Shown here piece after piece: positions 24,997 through 33,068 of a DNA stretch of 42,998 nt. Source of the stretch: F23-B02 sp963625655 (lineage in GTDB: Bacteria; Bacillota; Clostridia; Oscillospirales; Oscillospiraceae). Each line of letters opens with the position of its first letter. Position 1 is the first letter of the stretch. The translations under genes and the position numbers were made by a program. The stretch is taken from assembly GCA_963625655.1 (NCBI GenBank), contig CAVFTS010000015.1, positions 1-42,998 of the forward strand, in the 5' to 3' direction. The notes under the pieces are model-generated. The model was not told the DNA's origin, did not search any database, and saw only the letters and a program-made list of their open reading frames with translations.

Positions 24997-25081
24997 CAGA
25001 CCGCAAGGCGGTCTGCCAAACAGGGTTGTGGGATAAAGATATGAGCCGGGTCCCGAAAACGGGACCAATTGGATAAGCTGT
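24986..25081 (-). ncRNA. Putative small noncoding RNA
   Basis: About 95 nt on the minus strand, bounded by a promoter (25088-25116) and an intrinsic terminator (stem 24996-25004 with 25008-25016, then TCTTTTT). It contains no ATG frame. A first hairpin GGTCCCG-TTTT-CGGGACC is followed by an unpaired pyrimidine-rich stretch with TATCCCACAACCC, the type of C-rich segment that can pair with G-rich ribosome sites. It is not a recognised SRP, 6S or tmRNA. A Spo0A-box-like site lies just upstream of its promoter. Confidence 0.6.
24988..25016 (-). terminator. Terminator of the putative small RNA
   Basis: A 9-bp GC-rich stem, a 3-nt loop, then TCTTTTT on the minus strand. Confidence 0.75.
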
Positions 25082-25087
25082 GCTTAG

Positions 25088-25116
25088 ATAATACCGCCCT
25101 TTGCCCGCTTTGTAAA
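25088..25116 (-). promoter_or_regulatory. Sigma-A promoter of the putative small RNA
   Basis: Minus-strand TTTACA (25111-25116), 17 nt, TATTAT (25088-25093); expected start near 25081. Confidence 0.6.
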
Positions 25117-25135
25117 GAGCGAAGCGGCACTACTT

Positions 25136-25143
25136 TTGTCGAA
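25136..25143. promoter_or_regulatory. Spo0A-box-like site
   Basis: TTGTCGAA on the plus strand, within TTTTGTCGAA, matches the core of the 0A box. It lies about 20 bp upstream of the small RNA -35 element, and upstream of the DUF378 gene on the other side. Confidence 0.4.
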
Positions 25144-25209
25144 CCGAAATTTTTTCCTGAATGACATTTCATAATCCGCACAAACTAAATGCGAAATGAG
25201 GTGTTAAAT

Positions 25210-25428
25210 ATGATGGTCATAGACCGGATCGCTCTTATTCTGAGCATCATAGGCGGTATCAACTGGGGCAGCATCGGTCTGTTCCGCTTCGACATCGTGG
25301 CTTGGATATGCGGCGGACAGACAGCAACGGTCAGCCGTGTAATATACACTCTGGTCGGACTTGCGGCGCTCTGGTGCATTTCCCTGCTCTTCAAGCACGA
25401 CGGCTGCATCGACGGCGACGAGCATTAA
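25210..25428 (+). CDS. DUF378-family membrane protein
   Basis: 72 residues with two membrane helices. DRIALILSIIGGINWGSIGLF is the characteristic start of DUF378 proteins, followed by VSRVIYTLVGLAALWC. Function is unknown. The ATG at 25210 has GAGGTG 6 nt upstream, and two earlier in-frame ATGs do not. It is followed directly by a strong terminator. Confidence 0.85.
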   Translation: MMVIDRIALILSIIGGINWGSIGLFRFDIVAWICGGQTATVSRVIYTLVGLAALWCISLLFKHDGCIDGDEH

Positions 25429-25466
25429 ACGTAAAAAAGACGGCGTGCGGCCGTCTTTTTTACGTT
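25428..25466. terminator. Bidirectional terminator, DUF378/DUF1294
   Basis: A long near-perfect stem (AACGTAAAAAAGACGGC with its complement) with A-run and T-run arms, between convergent genes. Confidence 0.85.
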
Positions 25467-25725
25467 ATTTATATACAAAGAAATACAGCGCAAGCTGGGC
25501 GAGCGCCAGCAGCGGGAAGAGCACCGCAAAGTACCAGTGCTTTGTCTTGTGACGGAAGCTGTACATTCCCACGGTGCCGCCGCAGGCTCCGCCGACGAGG
25601 GCAAGTATAAACAGCGTTGCCTCCGGGATACGCCAGCGCCGCCTTATCGCCTTGTACTTGTCCACGCCCATGACGACGAACAGCACTATGTTTATCGCCA
25701 GAAAATAAATCGTTACCGCATCCAT
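25465..25725 (-). CDS. DUF1294-family membrane protein
   Basis: 86 residues with three or four membrane helices. The DUF1294 pattern is visible: VMGVDKYKAIRRRWRIPEATL, then GGACGGTVGMYSFRHKTKHWYF. Function is unknown. It starts 3 nt after the ygiQ stop, with AGAGG in the ygiQ tail as ribosome site, so it is the last gene of the minus-strand operon. Confidence 0.88.
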   Translation of the reverse strand: MDAVTIYFLAINIVLFVVMGVDKYKAIRRRWRIPEATLFILALVGGACGGTVGMYSFRHKTKHWYFAVLFPLLALAQLALYFFVYK

Positions 25726-25728
25726 GGC

Positions 25729-27651
25729 CTAACCTCTTTTCTTTCCTCTGCCCGGCTTGGGCTTTGCCTTTGCCCAGCCCTTTTTGTTCTTGGGTGCCGT
25801 CGGCTTTTTCGGCTCCTCCGGTTTCTTTGCCGGGGGCGTTTTTCTTTTCGGCGCATCGGGACGCACGAGGCACTCCGGACCGTAGCCTATGAGGTCCTCT
25901 CTGCCCGCCTCCTTAAGCGCTTCAATGACGAGCTTACGCTTGTCGGGGCGCTTCCACTGCAAAAGCGCACGCTGCATCGCCTTCTCGTGAAAGCTCTTTG
26001 CGACGTAGACCTGCTTCATGGTCATGGGGTCTATCTCCGTGTAGTACATACAGGTGGACACGGTGCCGGGGGTGGGGTAAAAGTCCTGCACCTGCTCCGG
26101 CTGACGCCCCTTCTTATTCAGATACTCCGCAAGCGCCACGGCGTCGCCGAGCGTGCTTCCGGGGTGCGACGACATGAGGTACGGCACGACGTACTGCTCC
26201 TTCGAGTAGCGGTCGTTTAAGCGCCTGTATTTATCCATAAAGCGCTCGTACACCTCGATGTGCGGCTTGCCCATGTAGTCGAGAACGCCGTCGATGCAGT
26301 GTTCGGGTGCGACCTTGAGCTGCCCGGAGATGTGGTATCTGACAAGCTCCGTGAAGAAGTCGTCGTTTTTGTCCTCAAGCATATAGTCGTAGCGTATGCC
26401 GCTGCGGACAAAGACCTTTTTGACGCCGGGGATGCTCCTGAGCTTACGCAGCAGCGCAAGGTAGTCCGAGTGGTCGGCGTCGAGGTTGGGGCACGGCGTC
26501 GGCGCAAGACAGCGCTTGTCGGGACACATTCCGAATCTCGCCTGCTTCTCGCAGGAGTGGTGACGGAAATTCGCCGACGGCCCGCCGACATCGTTTATGT
26601 AGCCCTTGAAGTCGGGGAGCTTCGTAAGCTCCGTGACCTCACGGATAACGCTCTCGTGACTGCGGCTAGTGACCATTCTGCCCTGATGGAACGCCAGAGC
26701 GCAGAAGTTGCAGCCGCCGAAGCAGCCTCGGTTGTGTATGACCGAGAACCTGACCTCCTCGATTGCCGGAACGCCGCCCTCCGCCTCGTACATGGGGTGG
26801 TAGGTGCGGACATACGGCAGCTCCGCCACACGGTCAAGCTCCTTCGTCTCAAGCGGCATCATCGGGGGATTGACGACGAGGTAGCGTCCGTCATGCTCCT
26901 GAATGATTGCCTTGCCCCGCACGGGGTCATGCTCCCGGTACTCGATGCGGGTCGCATCGGCGTACAGACGCCTTGTTTCCCGCACCTCGGCGTAGGAGGG
27001 AACGGTCACACTCTCGAAGGCACATTCCGAGGGTGAGGCGGCGATAAACGCCGTACCCCTTATATCGTGCATCTCGGAGACGGGGAGCTTCTTTTTCAGG
27101 CGGCGGGCGATCTCACGCTCGGCTTCCTCCGCCATACCGTACACGAGCATATCCGCACCGGAGTCGAACAGTATGCTGCGGCGCACCTTGTCGTCCCAGT
27201 AGTCGTAGTGCGCAAAGCGGCGCAGGGACGCCTCAAGCCCGCCGATGATTATCGGCACCTCGCTGCCGAAGGCCTCTCTGGCCCTGTTTGCGTAGACTAT
27301 CGTCGCCCTGTCGGGGCGCTTTCCCGCCTTTTTGCCGGGGGAATAGAAATCCTCGCTGCGGCGCTTTTTGGCGGCGGTGTAGTGTGCGACCATGGAGTCG
27401 AGGTTGCCGGCGCCTATCAGCACGCCGAGGCGGGGTCTGCCGAAGGCGAGAAAGTCGGCTGCGCTGTGCCAATCCGGCTGCGCAAGCACGGCGACACGGT
27501 AGCCGTCCGCCTCAAGCACTCTTGCTATGACCGCCGGGCCGAAGCTCGGATGATCGACGTATGCGTCGCCGGTGACGAGCAGGAAGTCGTACCACCACCA
27601 GCCCCGAGAGTGCATATCCTCTTTTGAAACGGGCAAAAACTCAAAGTTCAT
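25729..27651 (-). CDS. YgiQ-family radical SAM protein
   Basis: 640 residues, typical for the family. N-terminal cobalamin-binding-like region (WWYDFLLVTGDAYVDHPSFG), then the radical SAM cluster motif CFGGCNFC in the middle, then the family stretches FVRSGIRYDYM and KVAPEHC. The last 40 residues are a Lys/Pro-rich basic tail. The family has conserved sequence but no firmly established reaction. The start overlaps the end of the phosphoesterase gene by 11 nt, with GGGGAG 7 nt upstream. Confidence 0.92.
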   Translation of the reverse strand: MNFEFLPVSKEDMHSRGWWWYDFLLVTGDAYVDHPSFGPAVIARVLEADGYRVAVLAQPDWHSAADFLAFGRPRLGVLIGAGNLDSMVAHYTAAKKRRSEDFYSPGKKAGKRPDRATIVYANRAREAFGSEVPIIIGGLEASLRRFAHYDYWDDKVRRSILFDSGADMLVYGMAEEAEREIARRLKKKLPVSEMHDIRGTAFIAASPSECAFESVTVPSYAEVRETRRLYADATRIEYREHDPVRGKAIIQEHDGRYLVVNPPMMPLETKELDRVAELPYVRTYHPMYEAEGGVPAIEEVRFSVIHNRGCFGGCNFCALAFHQGRMVTSRSHESVIREVTELTKLPDFKGYINDVGGPSANFRHHSCEKQARFGMCPDKRCLAPTPCPNLDADHSDYLALLRKLRSIPGVKKVFVRSGIRYDYMLEDKNDDFFTELVRYHISGQLKVAPEHCIDGVLDYMGKPHIEVYERFMDKYRRLNDRYSKEQYVVPYLMSSHPGSTLGDAVALAEYLNKKGRQPEQVQDFYPTPGTVSTCMYYTEIDPMTMKQVYVAKSFHEKAMQRALLQWKRPDKRKLVIEALKEAGREDLIGYGPECLVRPDAPKRKTPPAKKPEEPKKPTAPKNKKGWAKAKPKPGRGKKRG

Positions 27652-28738
27652 CGTATATCTCCCCGTGATACCAGCCGGAGGTACCGTTATGCTTCACAAA
27701 ATAGCCCCGGCTTGTTTTTTCGACTATACTGACGGTGTCACCCGGCTTAAGCTCCGGCTCGTAGTCGGTGCAGTCGTTGCACCCGACAAACTCCCCGTCG
27801 CCGTAAAGGTACTTCGTTAAAATGTCCATCTCGTAGCCGGTGCGGACGTGGCGGCAGCGTGAAAACTCGTTGCCTCGGCGCAGCACCTGCACCCTGTTGT
27901 CGCCCCAGCGTATGTAGTAGGAGCGCCTGCTTTCGCTTTGCCCCGTGCGCACCTTCGCCGTCGGGAACCCGTCCCACGACTGCCAGCGAAAGTCCTCGCT
28001 TCCCTCGTGCGGGATGATGAGTGCGTTCAGCTGTCCGTCGTCCTTTAAAACGCAGCCGCCGTCAATCGAGATTATGCGGTGGGTGCGGTCGATGATCGGG
28101 TTTGCGCACACACGGTCTTTAAGATAGAGCATCACGGGCCAGTGTCCGACGATGACCCACTTGTCGAAGGTGTAGCCATGACTCATAAAGTCGTCAAACT
28201 TCATGCAGTCGCCCGCCATCTGCTCGCCTATGGGTACGTCGGGGCGGATGCCGCCGTGAACGAAGATGCAGTGCGGCGTTTCGATGACGTGCGGCAGCGC
28301 ACGCAGGAAGGCAAATTCCTCACCGTACCTTTCGGCAAGCATCGGCAAAAGTGCGGGAATATCCGTCTCATCGTCGGGGGAAACGCCGCAGTCCGTGAGC
28401 ATATCCCAGATAAGTCCGCTTTTTCGGGAAAGCAGATAGCTTTTGAGCAGCTTTGCCGGAAAGACCCCGTCCACGGAGTCCTGCCAGCCGTCGCAGTTTC
28501 CGCACAGCGGATGCACGTCGCAGTCCTTCGAAAGCTGCATGATATAGCGCAGCGTATCGAGGCTGCGCTCGCCCTTTTCAAGAAAATCGCCGCAAAGCAC
28601 CAGCACATCGTCGGGCGTAAGCTCGATCTTTTTAAGCAGCGCCGTGAAATATTGCAGGTTTGCGTGTATGTCGGATATGGCTATAATGCGTCTGCCGCTC
28701 GTGTCAAGGCGTTCGATTTTTGCGTTTTCCGTCCACAT
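27641..28738 (-). CDS. Metallophosphoesterase with C-terminal SH3-like domain
   Basis: 365 residues. The N-terminal calcineurin-type phosphoesterase has SDIHAN (about 22-27), LCGDFLEKGERS, PLCGNCDGW, IFVHGG and VIVGHWP as successive metal and active-site motifs, most like serine/threonine phosphatase or Ap4A hydrolase relatives. After about residue 300 comes a bacterial SH3-like segment (LKPGDTVSIVEKTSRGYFVKH). No signal peptide is seen, so it is probably cytoplasmic despite the SH3-like tail. The ATG overlaps the previous stop as TGATG. The substrate is unknown. Confidence 0.82.
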   Translation of the reverse strand: MWTENAKIERLDTSGRRIIAISDIHANLQYFTALLKKIELTPDDVLVLCGDFLEKGERSLDTLRYIMQLSKDCDVHPLCGNCDGWQDSVDGVFPAKLLKSYLLSRKSGLIWDMLTDCGVSPDDETDIPALLPMLAERYGEEFAFLRALPHVIETPHCIFVHGGIRPDVPIGEQMAGDCMKFDDFMSHGYTFDKWVIVGHWPVMLYLKDRVCANPIIDRTHRIISIDGGCVLKDDGQLNALIIPHEGSEDFRWQSWDGFPTAKVRTGQSESRRSYYIRWGDNRVQVLRRGNEFSRCRHVRTGYEMDILTKYLYGDGEFVGCNDCTDYEPELKPGDTVSIVEKTSRGYFVKHNGTSGWYHGEIYDEL

Positions 28739-29883
28739 CAGATCTTTTTCTCCATAAGATACAGCGGTGCGCCGCAGCCGGGCGCCGTGTTTATCCGTTC
28801 AAAGCCGTAATGCCCGTAAAACCCGACGGCATGTTCGTTCTCGGACGAGACGTACAGCCGCACGGCGCTTCTGCCGAGCTGCCGGTAGTTTACTATCGCC
28901 CTGCCGAGAAGCTGTATGCCGAGTCCCTTAGCACGGTACTTTTCACGCAGGCAGATGAGGCTTATCCAGCCGTAGCCTGATGCTCTGCCCCGACGTGTGT
29001 CGAGGTCGATGATGCCGACAAGCGTTCCCTTTGCGTCGTATGCGCCGAGAACGGACTTTGGGTCGCAGTCTATATGCGCCAGTGCGTCCTTCACATAGCC
29101 CTCCGCCTCGAAGCCTATGAGATTTCCGTGCGCCGCAAGCCAGCTTTCGGCGTACAGCTCGGCATAAAGCTCAGGGTCTTTGGCCACGTCAAACGGCTCA
29201 AAGTACAGATTCTGCTCGTCCTTGCCGCCGTTTTCGCTTTTCCACCAGCTCTGCTTCGAGAAGGTCGAAAGCTCCGGCGGAAGGTGCGAGTTGTCGTTAT
29301 AATACTTCACCGCAAAGCTCCCGTTTTCGTACTCGACGAGGGAGACGGCGGTGTTGTCGCCGTGGGGCAGCGTGCGGATGTTCTCGGACTTAACGTCTAA
29401 AAGCTTCGCAAGAAAGCTCCTTATCGCAATGCCGTGGCTCACGACGGCGACGGTCTTCTCCGGGTTTTCCTCCGCAATGCGCAGGAGGGCATTATACACC
29501 CTGTCCGTACACTCAGCAAAGGTCTCCGCCCCCGGCGCACGCCAGCGCATGGGATCGTTGTTGAAGTAGCTCATCTGCACGGGGTCAATGTGATCCAAGT
29601 CGCCGAAGCTCAGCCCCTCGCACTCGCCGAGGTTTATCTCTCGCAGCTCCGGCATTTTTATGAGCGGAAGCTCGTGATACCTCGTTATCGCCGACGCCGT
29701 GGTAACGGTGCGGCGCAGGTCGCTCGAATACAGTGCATCGAGCGGAACGTCCCGAAAGCGCTCGGAAAGAGCGTCTATCTGCCGCTCCCCACGCCCCGTG
29801 ACGGCGGCATCCGTCTGTCCCTGCACGATACGGTAGAGGTTTCCCTCTGCTTCGGCGTGGCGTATGAGAAAAATCTTAGTCAT
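28738..29883 (-). CDS. Histidine phosphatase fused to GNAT acetyltransferase
   Basis: 381 residues in two domains. Residues 1 to about 200 are a phosphoglycerate-mutase-like phosphatase with catalytic His9 in LIRHAEAEGN and His150 in VVSHGIA. Residues from about 225 are a GNAT acetyltransferase with YRAKGLGIQLL as the acetyl-CoA pyrophosphate loop and ENEHAVGFYGHYGF at the end. Both domains keep their key residues, so both may be active. The substrate of each is unknown. AAGGT precedes the ATG at 29883. It is the first gene of the operon that continues with the phosphoesterase, ygiQ and DUF1294. Confidence 0.87.
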   Translation of the reverse strand: MTKIFLIRHAEAEGNLYRIVQGQTDAAVTGRGERQIDALSERFRDVPLDALYSSDLRRTVTTASAITRYHELPLIKMPELREINLGECEGLSFGDLDHIDPVQMSYFNNDPMRWRAPGAETFAECTDRVYNALLRIAEENPEKTVAVVSHGIAIRSFLAKLLDVKSENIRTLPHGDNTAVSLVEYENGSFAVKYYNDNSHLPPELSTFSKQSWWKSENGGKDEQNLYFEPFDVAKDPELYAELYAESWLAAHGNLIGFEAEGYVKDALAHIDCDPKSVLGAYDAKGTLVGIIDLDTRRGRASGYGWISLICLREKYRAKGLGIQLLGRAIVNYRQLGRSAVRLYVSSENEHAVGFYGHYGFERINTAPGCGAPLYLMEKKI

Positions 29884-29898
29884 AATTTGTTACCTTCG

Positions 29899-29927
29899 TT
29901 GACCGAACATGATAAATACTATATAAT
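29899..29927 (+). promoter_or_regulatory. Sigma-A promoter of the glycosyltransferase-CsaB gene
   Basis: TTGACC (29899-29904), 17 nt, TATAAT (29922-29927). Its -10 box overlaps that of the opposing promoter. Confidence 0.7.
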
Positions 29928-29954
29928 TATATAATGGATTTAAATTAAAAACAA
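29926..29954 (-). promoter_or_regulatory. Sigma-A promoter of the phosphatase-GNAT operon
   Basis: Minus-strand TTGTTT (29949-29954), 17 nt, TATAAT (29926-29931). Confidence 0.55.
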
Positions 29955-29964
29955 GGAGCTTGCC

Positions 29965-32175
29965 TTGAAAGTTTTACATCTTATATCGGGAGGAGACTCC
30001 GGCGGCGCCAAGACACACGTTCTGTCGCTGCTCTCCGACCTCAACAAAAGCATACAGGCGGATCTCGTCTGCTACATGGAAGCGGGATTTTCCGAGGAGG
30101 CAAGACAAAGGGGTATTTCCGTCACCGTGCTTTCCGGCGGCTTTGCGTCGGGACTTCGGGCGACGAAGAGGATCATACGGGACGGCGGCTATGAGCTTGT
30201 GCATTGCCACGGCAGCCGTGCAAATCTCATCGGCTGCATACTGAAGCGGGACTTCGACATTCCGTTTATCAGCACCGTCCACAGCGACTACAAGCTCGAC
30301 TACCTCGGTCGTCCGCTCGCCCGAATGAGCTACGGCGTGCTCAACGGGATCGCCCTGCGCAGGATGGATTACCGTGTCTGCGTCTCCGATCAGATGCTCG
30401 ATACTCTGATCTCACGCAGGTTTAAGCCCAACGATATGTACGCCATATATAACGGCATCGACTTCTCGGCTCCGCCGCCGAAGCTTGACCGCACGCAGTG
30501 GCTCTCGTCTATCGGCTGCGACTTTGCCCCCGACGACGTTATCGTCGGCATCGCCGCCCGCCTTGACCCTGTGAAAAACGTCTCCGCACTCGTGAGTGCG
30601 TTTGCCGAGGCGTCACGCACGAACCCGAAGCTCAGGCTCTTCATCGCCGGAGGGGGGCAGGAACGTGAGGCGCTCGGCGCTCTTGCCGAGGAAAAGGGCA
30701 TTTCGGACAAGGTGTTCTTCGCAGGCTGGCTCTCGCCCATGGACGGCTACTACTCCAGCGTTGACATTAACGTCATCTGCTCTCTTTCCGAGACCTTCCC
30801 CTACGCCGTCACAGAGGCGGCCCGTGCGAGGATACCGACCGTCGCAAGCCGTGTCGGAGGTCTGCCGAGGCTCATAATCCCCGAAAAGACGGGGCTGCTG
30901 TTCGAGCCGTCCGACATCGAGACCTTTGCCGAGTGCCTTTCCCGCCTTGCGGGGGACGCCGAGCTGCGCAAGAGACTCGGCGATGCGGTCTACGAAAAGG
31001 CGCACAGGGAGTTTTCGACCGAGAACACCTGCCGTCGGCAGCTTGAGATATACGCCTCCGTCATCCGCCGCTACAAGGCAAAGCGCAGTAGGCTCCGCTG
31101 CGGAACGGTCATCTGCGGGGCATACGGCCACGGCAACGCAGGCGACGAGGCGATACTTGCGGAAATGATCTGCCAGCTGCACGCCGTCTCGCCTGACATG
31201 GATGTGACCGTCATCTCCAAAAATCCGAAGAAAACGAAGCACCTGCACAAGGTCAACGCCCTTGCACGGAGCAACATCCTCGGCATCGAGCGCCTTTTCC
31301 GACGCACGAAGCTGTATATAAACGGCGGCGGCAGTCTCATTCAGGACGTGACGAGCCGCAGGAGTCTTTACTACTACCTCTACACCATAGCGAGAGCCAA
31401 GAAAAAGGGCTGCTCCGTTCAGATGTACGGCTGCGGCATAGGCCCGCTACTGTACGACCTTGACCGCAGGCAGTCGGCACGCATCATCGACCGCTGCGTC
31501 GACACCGTGACGCTGCGTGACCCGGACAGCCTGAGAACGCTTAAAGCCATAGGCGTCACAAAGCCGAAAACGTTCCTTTCCGCAGACCCCGTCGTCTCGG
31601 TCGAACCGGTGGACGATGCGCAGGTCATAAAGCTCATGAAAAAGTACGGCATGGAGCCGAACGGCAGCTATATTTGCCTGAGCCTGCGCCGCTGGCGTGG
31701 CTTCGCAGACAAGGCGCCGGAGATCGCCGAGGCGCTCAAAAGCATAAACCGCCGTTTCGGTCTCATCCCCGTGTTCCTGCCGATGAACGCAAGCGAGGAC
31801 GAGGGCGCAAACCGCATTGTCGCCGAGCTGTACGGCGAAAAGTATATCATGCTCGACGTCATCAGAACGCCGGAGCTTGCGATGGGGCTTATGTCCCGCA
31901 TGAAGGTGGTCGCCGCCATGCGTCTGCACACGCTGCTGTACGCCGCAAGCTGCGAAACGCCCATCGTCGGCATCAGCTACGACCCCAAGGTCGCATCGTT
32001 TATCCGCTACGCCGGCGACGGTATAGCGCTTCGGCTTGAGGAGCTCAGCGCCGAAATGCTCGAAGCGGCGGTCGCCACGGTATACGCAGAGCCGAGACGG
32101 CAGAGCGAGAGACTTACCCTAAAGGCCGCCGAGCGGAAGAACATCGAGCAGGCGGCAATGCTTTATAACGCATAG
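29965..32175 (+). CDS. csaB: GT4 glycosyltransferase fused to CsaB pyruvyl transferase
   Basis: 736 residues. The N-terminal part (1 to about 370) is a family 4 glycosyltransferase: ISGGDSGGAKTH at the start, GIAARLDPVKN in the middle, and SLSETFPYAVTEAARARIPTVAS with the donor-binding glutamate. From about 379 a complete CsaB-type domain follows (CGAYGHGNAGDEAIL, YINGGGSLIQD, MRLHTLLYAA). CsaB adds pyruvate ketals to secondary cell-wall polymer so that S-layer-homology proteins can bind. The start is a TTG at 29965 with AAGGAG 7 nt upstream. The gene probably heads a transcript with the next two genes. Confidence 0.87.
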   Translation: MKVLHLISGGDSGGAKTHVLSLLSDLNKSIQADLVCYMEAGFSEEARQRGISVTVLSGGFASGLRATKRIIRDGGYELVHCHGSRANLIGCILKRDFDIPFISTVHSDYKLDYLGRPLARMSYGVLNGIALRRMDYRVCVSDQMLDTLISRRFKPNDMYAIYNGIDFSAPPPKLDRTQWLSSIGCDFAPDDVIVGIAARLDPVKNVSALVSAFAEASRTNPKLRLFIAGGGQEREALGALAEEKGISDKVFFAGWLSPMDGYYSSVDINVICSLSETFPYAVTEAARARIPTVASRVGGLPRLIIPEKTGLLFEPSDIETFAECLSRLAGDAELRKRLGDAVYEKAHREFSTENTCRRQLEIYASVIRRYKAKRSRLRCGTVICGAYGHGNAGDEAILAEMICQLHAVSPDMDVTVISKNPKKTKHLHKVNALARSNILGIERLFRRTKLYINGGGSLIQDVTSRRSLYYYLYTIARAKKKGCSVQMYGCGIGPLLYDLDRRQSARIIDRCVDTVTLRDPDSLRTLKAIGVTKPKTFLSADPVVSVEPVDDAQVIKLMKKYGMEPNGSYICLSLRRWRGFADKAPEIAEALKSINRRFGLIPVFLPMNASEDEGANRIVAELYGEKYIMLDVIRTPELAMGLMSRMKVVAAMRLHTLLYAASCETPIVGISYDPKVASFIRYAGDGIALRLEELSAEMLEAAVATVYAEPRRQSERLTLKAAERKNIEQAAMLYNA

Positions 32176-32193
32176 TTTATGGAGGAGATGTCG

Positions 32194-32805
32194 ATGATAA
32201 GAACAGCCGTTTTGGTATCCGGCAACGGAGCAAGGCTTCAATGCATTCTCGATTCAATGTATTTCGGGGAGCTGCCCGACTTTGAGCTGACGGCGGTCAT
32301 AATGACGGAGGCAAACCCCTATGCGCTGCGCCGTGCGAAAAATGCCGGTGTCCCCGCCTACGTCGTGGAGACCTCGGATTTCCCCACAAAGCTCAGCTAC
32401 AGCATGGCAATATCCAACAAGCTGCGGGACATGGACATTGACCTAGTCGTGCTTGCGGGCTACGATATGCCCCTCGGCGTCGTGGCGACGCAGTTTAAGA
32501 GTCGGATAATCGGCGTGTATCCGTCCCTCATCCCCGCCTTTGAGGGCAACGAAAACCCCGTCAGGGCGGCGCTTGAGCGAGGCTGCAAGCTGACCGGTGC
32601 CACGGCGTATTTTGCGAATATCGACGGCGGCATCGGTGCGATAATCTCACAGCACCCCGTCGCCGTAAAGCAGGGCGACGACGTGGAGAGCCTTAACAGC
32701 CGCATCATGGAGGAGGCGGAGTGGAAGCTGCTGCCCAAGGCAATAGGTCTGTATTGCGGCGGAAAGCTTGAGATACACGGCGAAAGAGTAGTTATAAAGG
32801 AGTAA
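32194..32805 (+). CDS. PurN-like formyltransferase-fold protein, catalytic residues altered
   Basis: 203 residues, full length for glycinamide ribonucleotide formyltransferase. The N-terminal nucleotide site VLVSGNGARLQ and the LAGYD strand are as in PurN. The catalytic stretch is changed: where PurN has NIHPSLLP, this reads GVYPSLIP, so the catalytic Asn and His are Gly107 and Tyr109. The catalytic Asp is either Gly146 in an ungapped alignment or Asp144 if a small gap is allowed. Normal purine formylation seems unlikely. The ATG at 32194 is 6 nt after GGAGGAG and is preferred to the in-frame ATG at 32179, which overlaps that site. It follows the CsaB fusion by 18 nt. Confidence 0.75.
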   Translation: MIRTAVLVSGNGARLQCILDSMYFGELPDFELTAVIMTEANPYALRRAKNAGVPAYVVETSDFPTKLSYSMAISNKLRDMDIDLVVLAGYDMPLGVVATQFKSRIIGVYPSLIPAFEGNENPVRAALERGCKLTGATAYFANIDGGIGAIISQHPVAVKQGDDVESLNSRIMEEAEWKLLPKAIGLYCGGKLEIHGERVVIKE

Positions 32806-32810
32806 AAATT

Positions 32811-33014
32811 ATGGAGATCACACTGAAAATCGACGGAATGATGTGCGGCGGCTGCGAAAAAAGAGTCTACAACGCACTTATGGCGCTGTCCGGCGTAACG
32901 GCGGCGGAGGTGTCCCACGAGAAGGGTACCGCCGTTGTGACGACCGACGGAACGGTCGAAAAGAGCGCACTCGAAACCGCAGTGCTGAATCAGGGCTACG
33001 ACATCGTAGGCTGA
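32811..33014 (+). CDS. Heavy-metal-associated domain protein, CopZ-like
   Basis: 67 residues forming one ferredoxin-like HMA domain, with the metal-binding GMMCGGCEKRV loop (Cys14 and Cys17 by the MxCxxC pattern). It should bind a soft metal such as copper(I) and act as a chaperone. No copper ATPase is adjacent. AAAGGAG precedes the ATG, 5 nt after the previous stop. It ends at a bidirectional terminator. Confidence 0.88.
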   Translation: MEITLKIDGMMCGGCEKRVYNALMALSGVTAAEVSHEKGTAVVTTDGTVEKSALETAVLNQGYDIVG

Positions 33015-33021
33015 ATGCAAC

Positions 33022-33063
33022 AAAAAACGCATCCGACGAAGTTTTTTGTCGGGTGCGTTTTTT
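33022..33063. terminator. Bidirectional terminator, HMA protein/trkH
   Basis: A 16-bp stem with one G-U pair (33022-33037 with 33048-33063), A-run and T-run arms. Confidence 0.85.
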
Positions 33064-33068
33064 ATATC

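Noticed and set aside
24986..25081. 6S RNA, SRP RNA or tmRNA
   Set aside because: Too short for 6S and tmRNA, no tRNA-like ends, and no SRP GNAR/GGAA loop. Kept as an unnamed small RNA.
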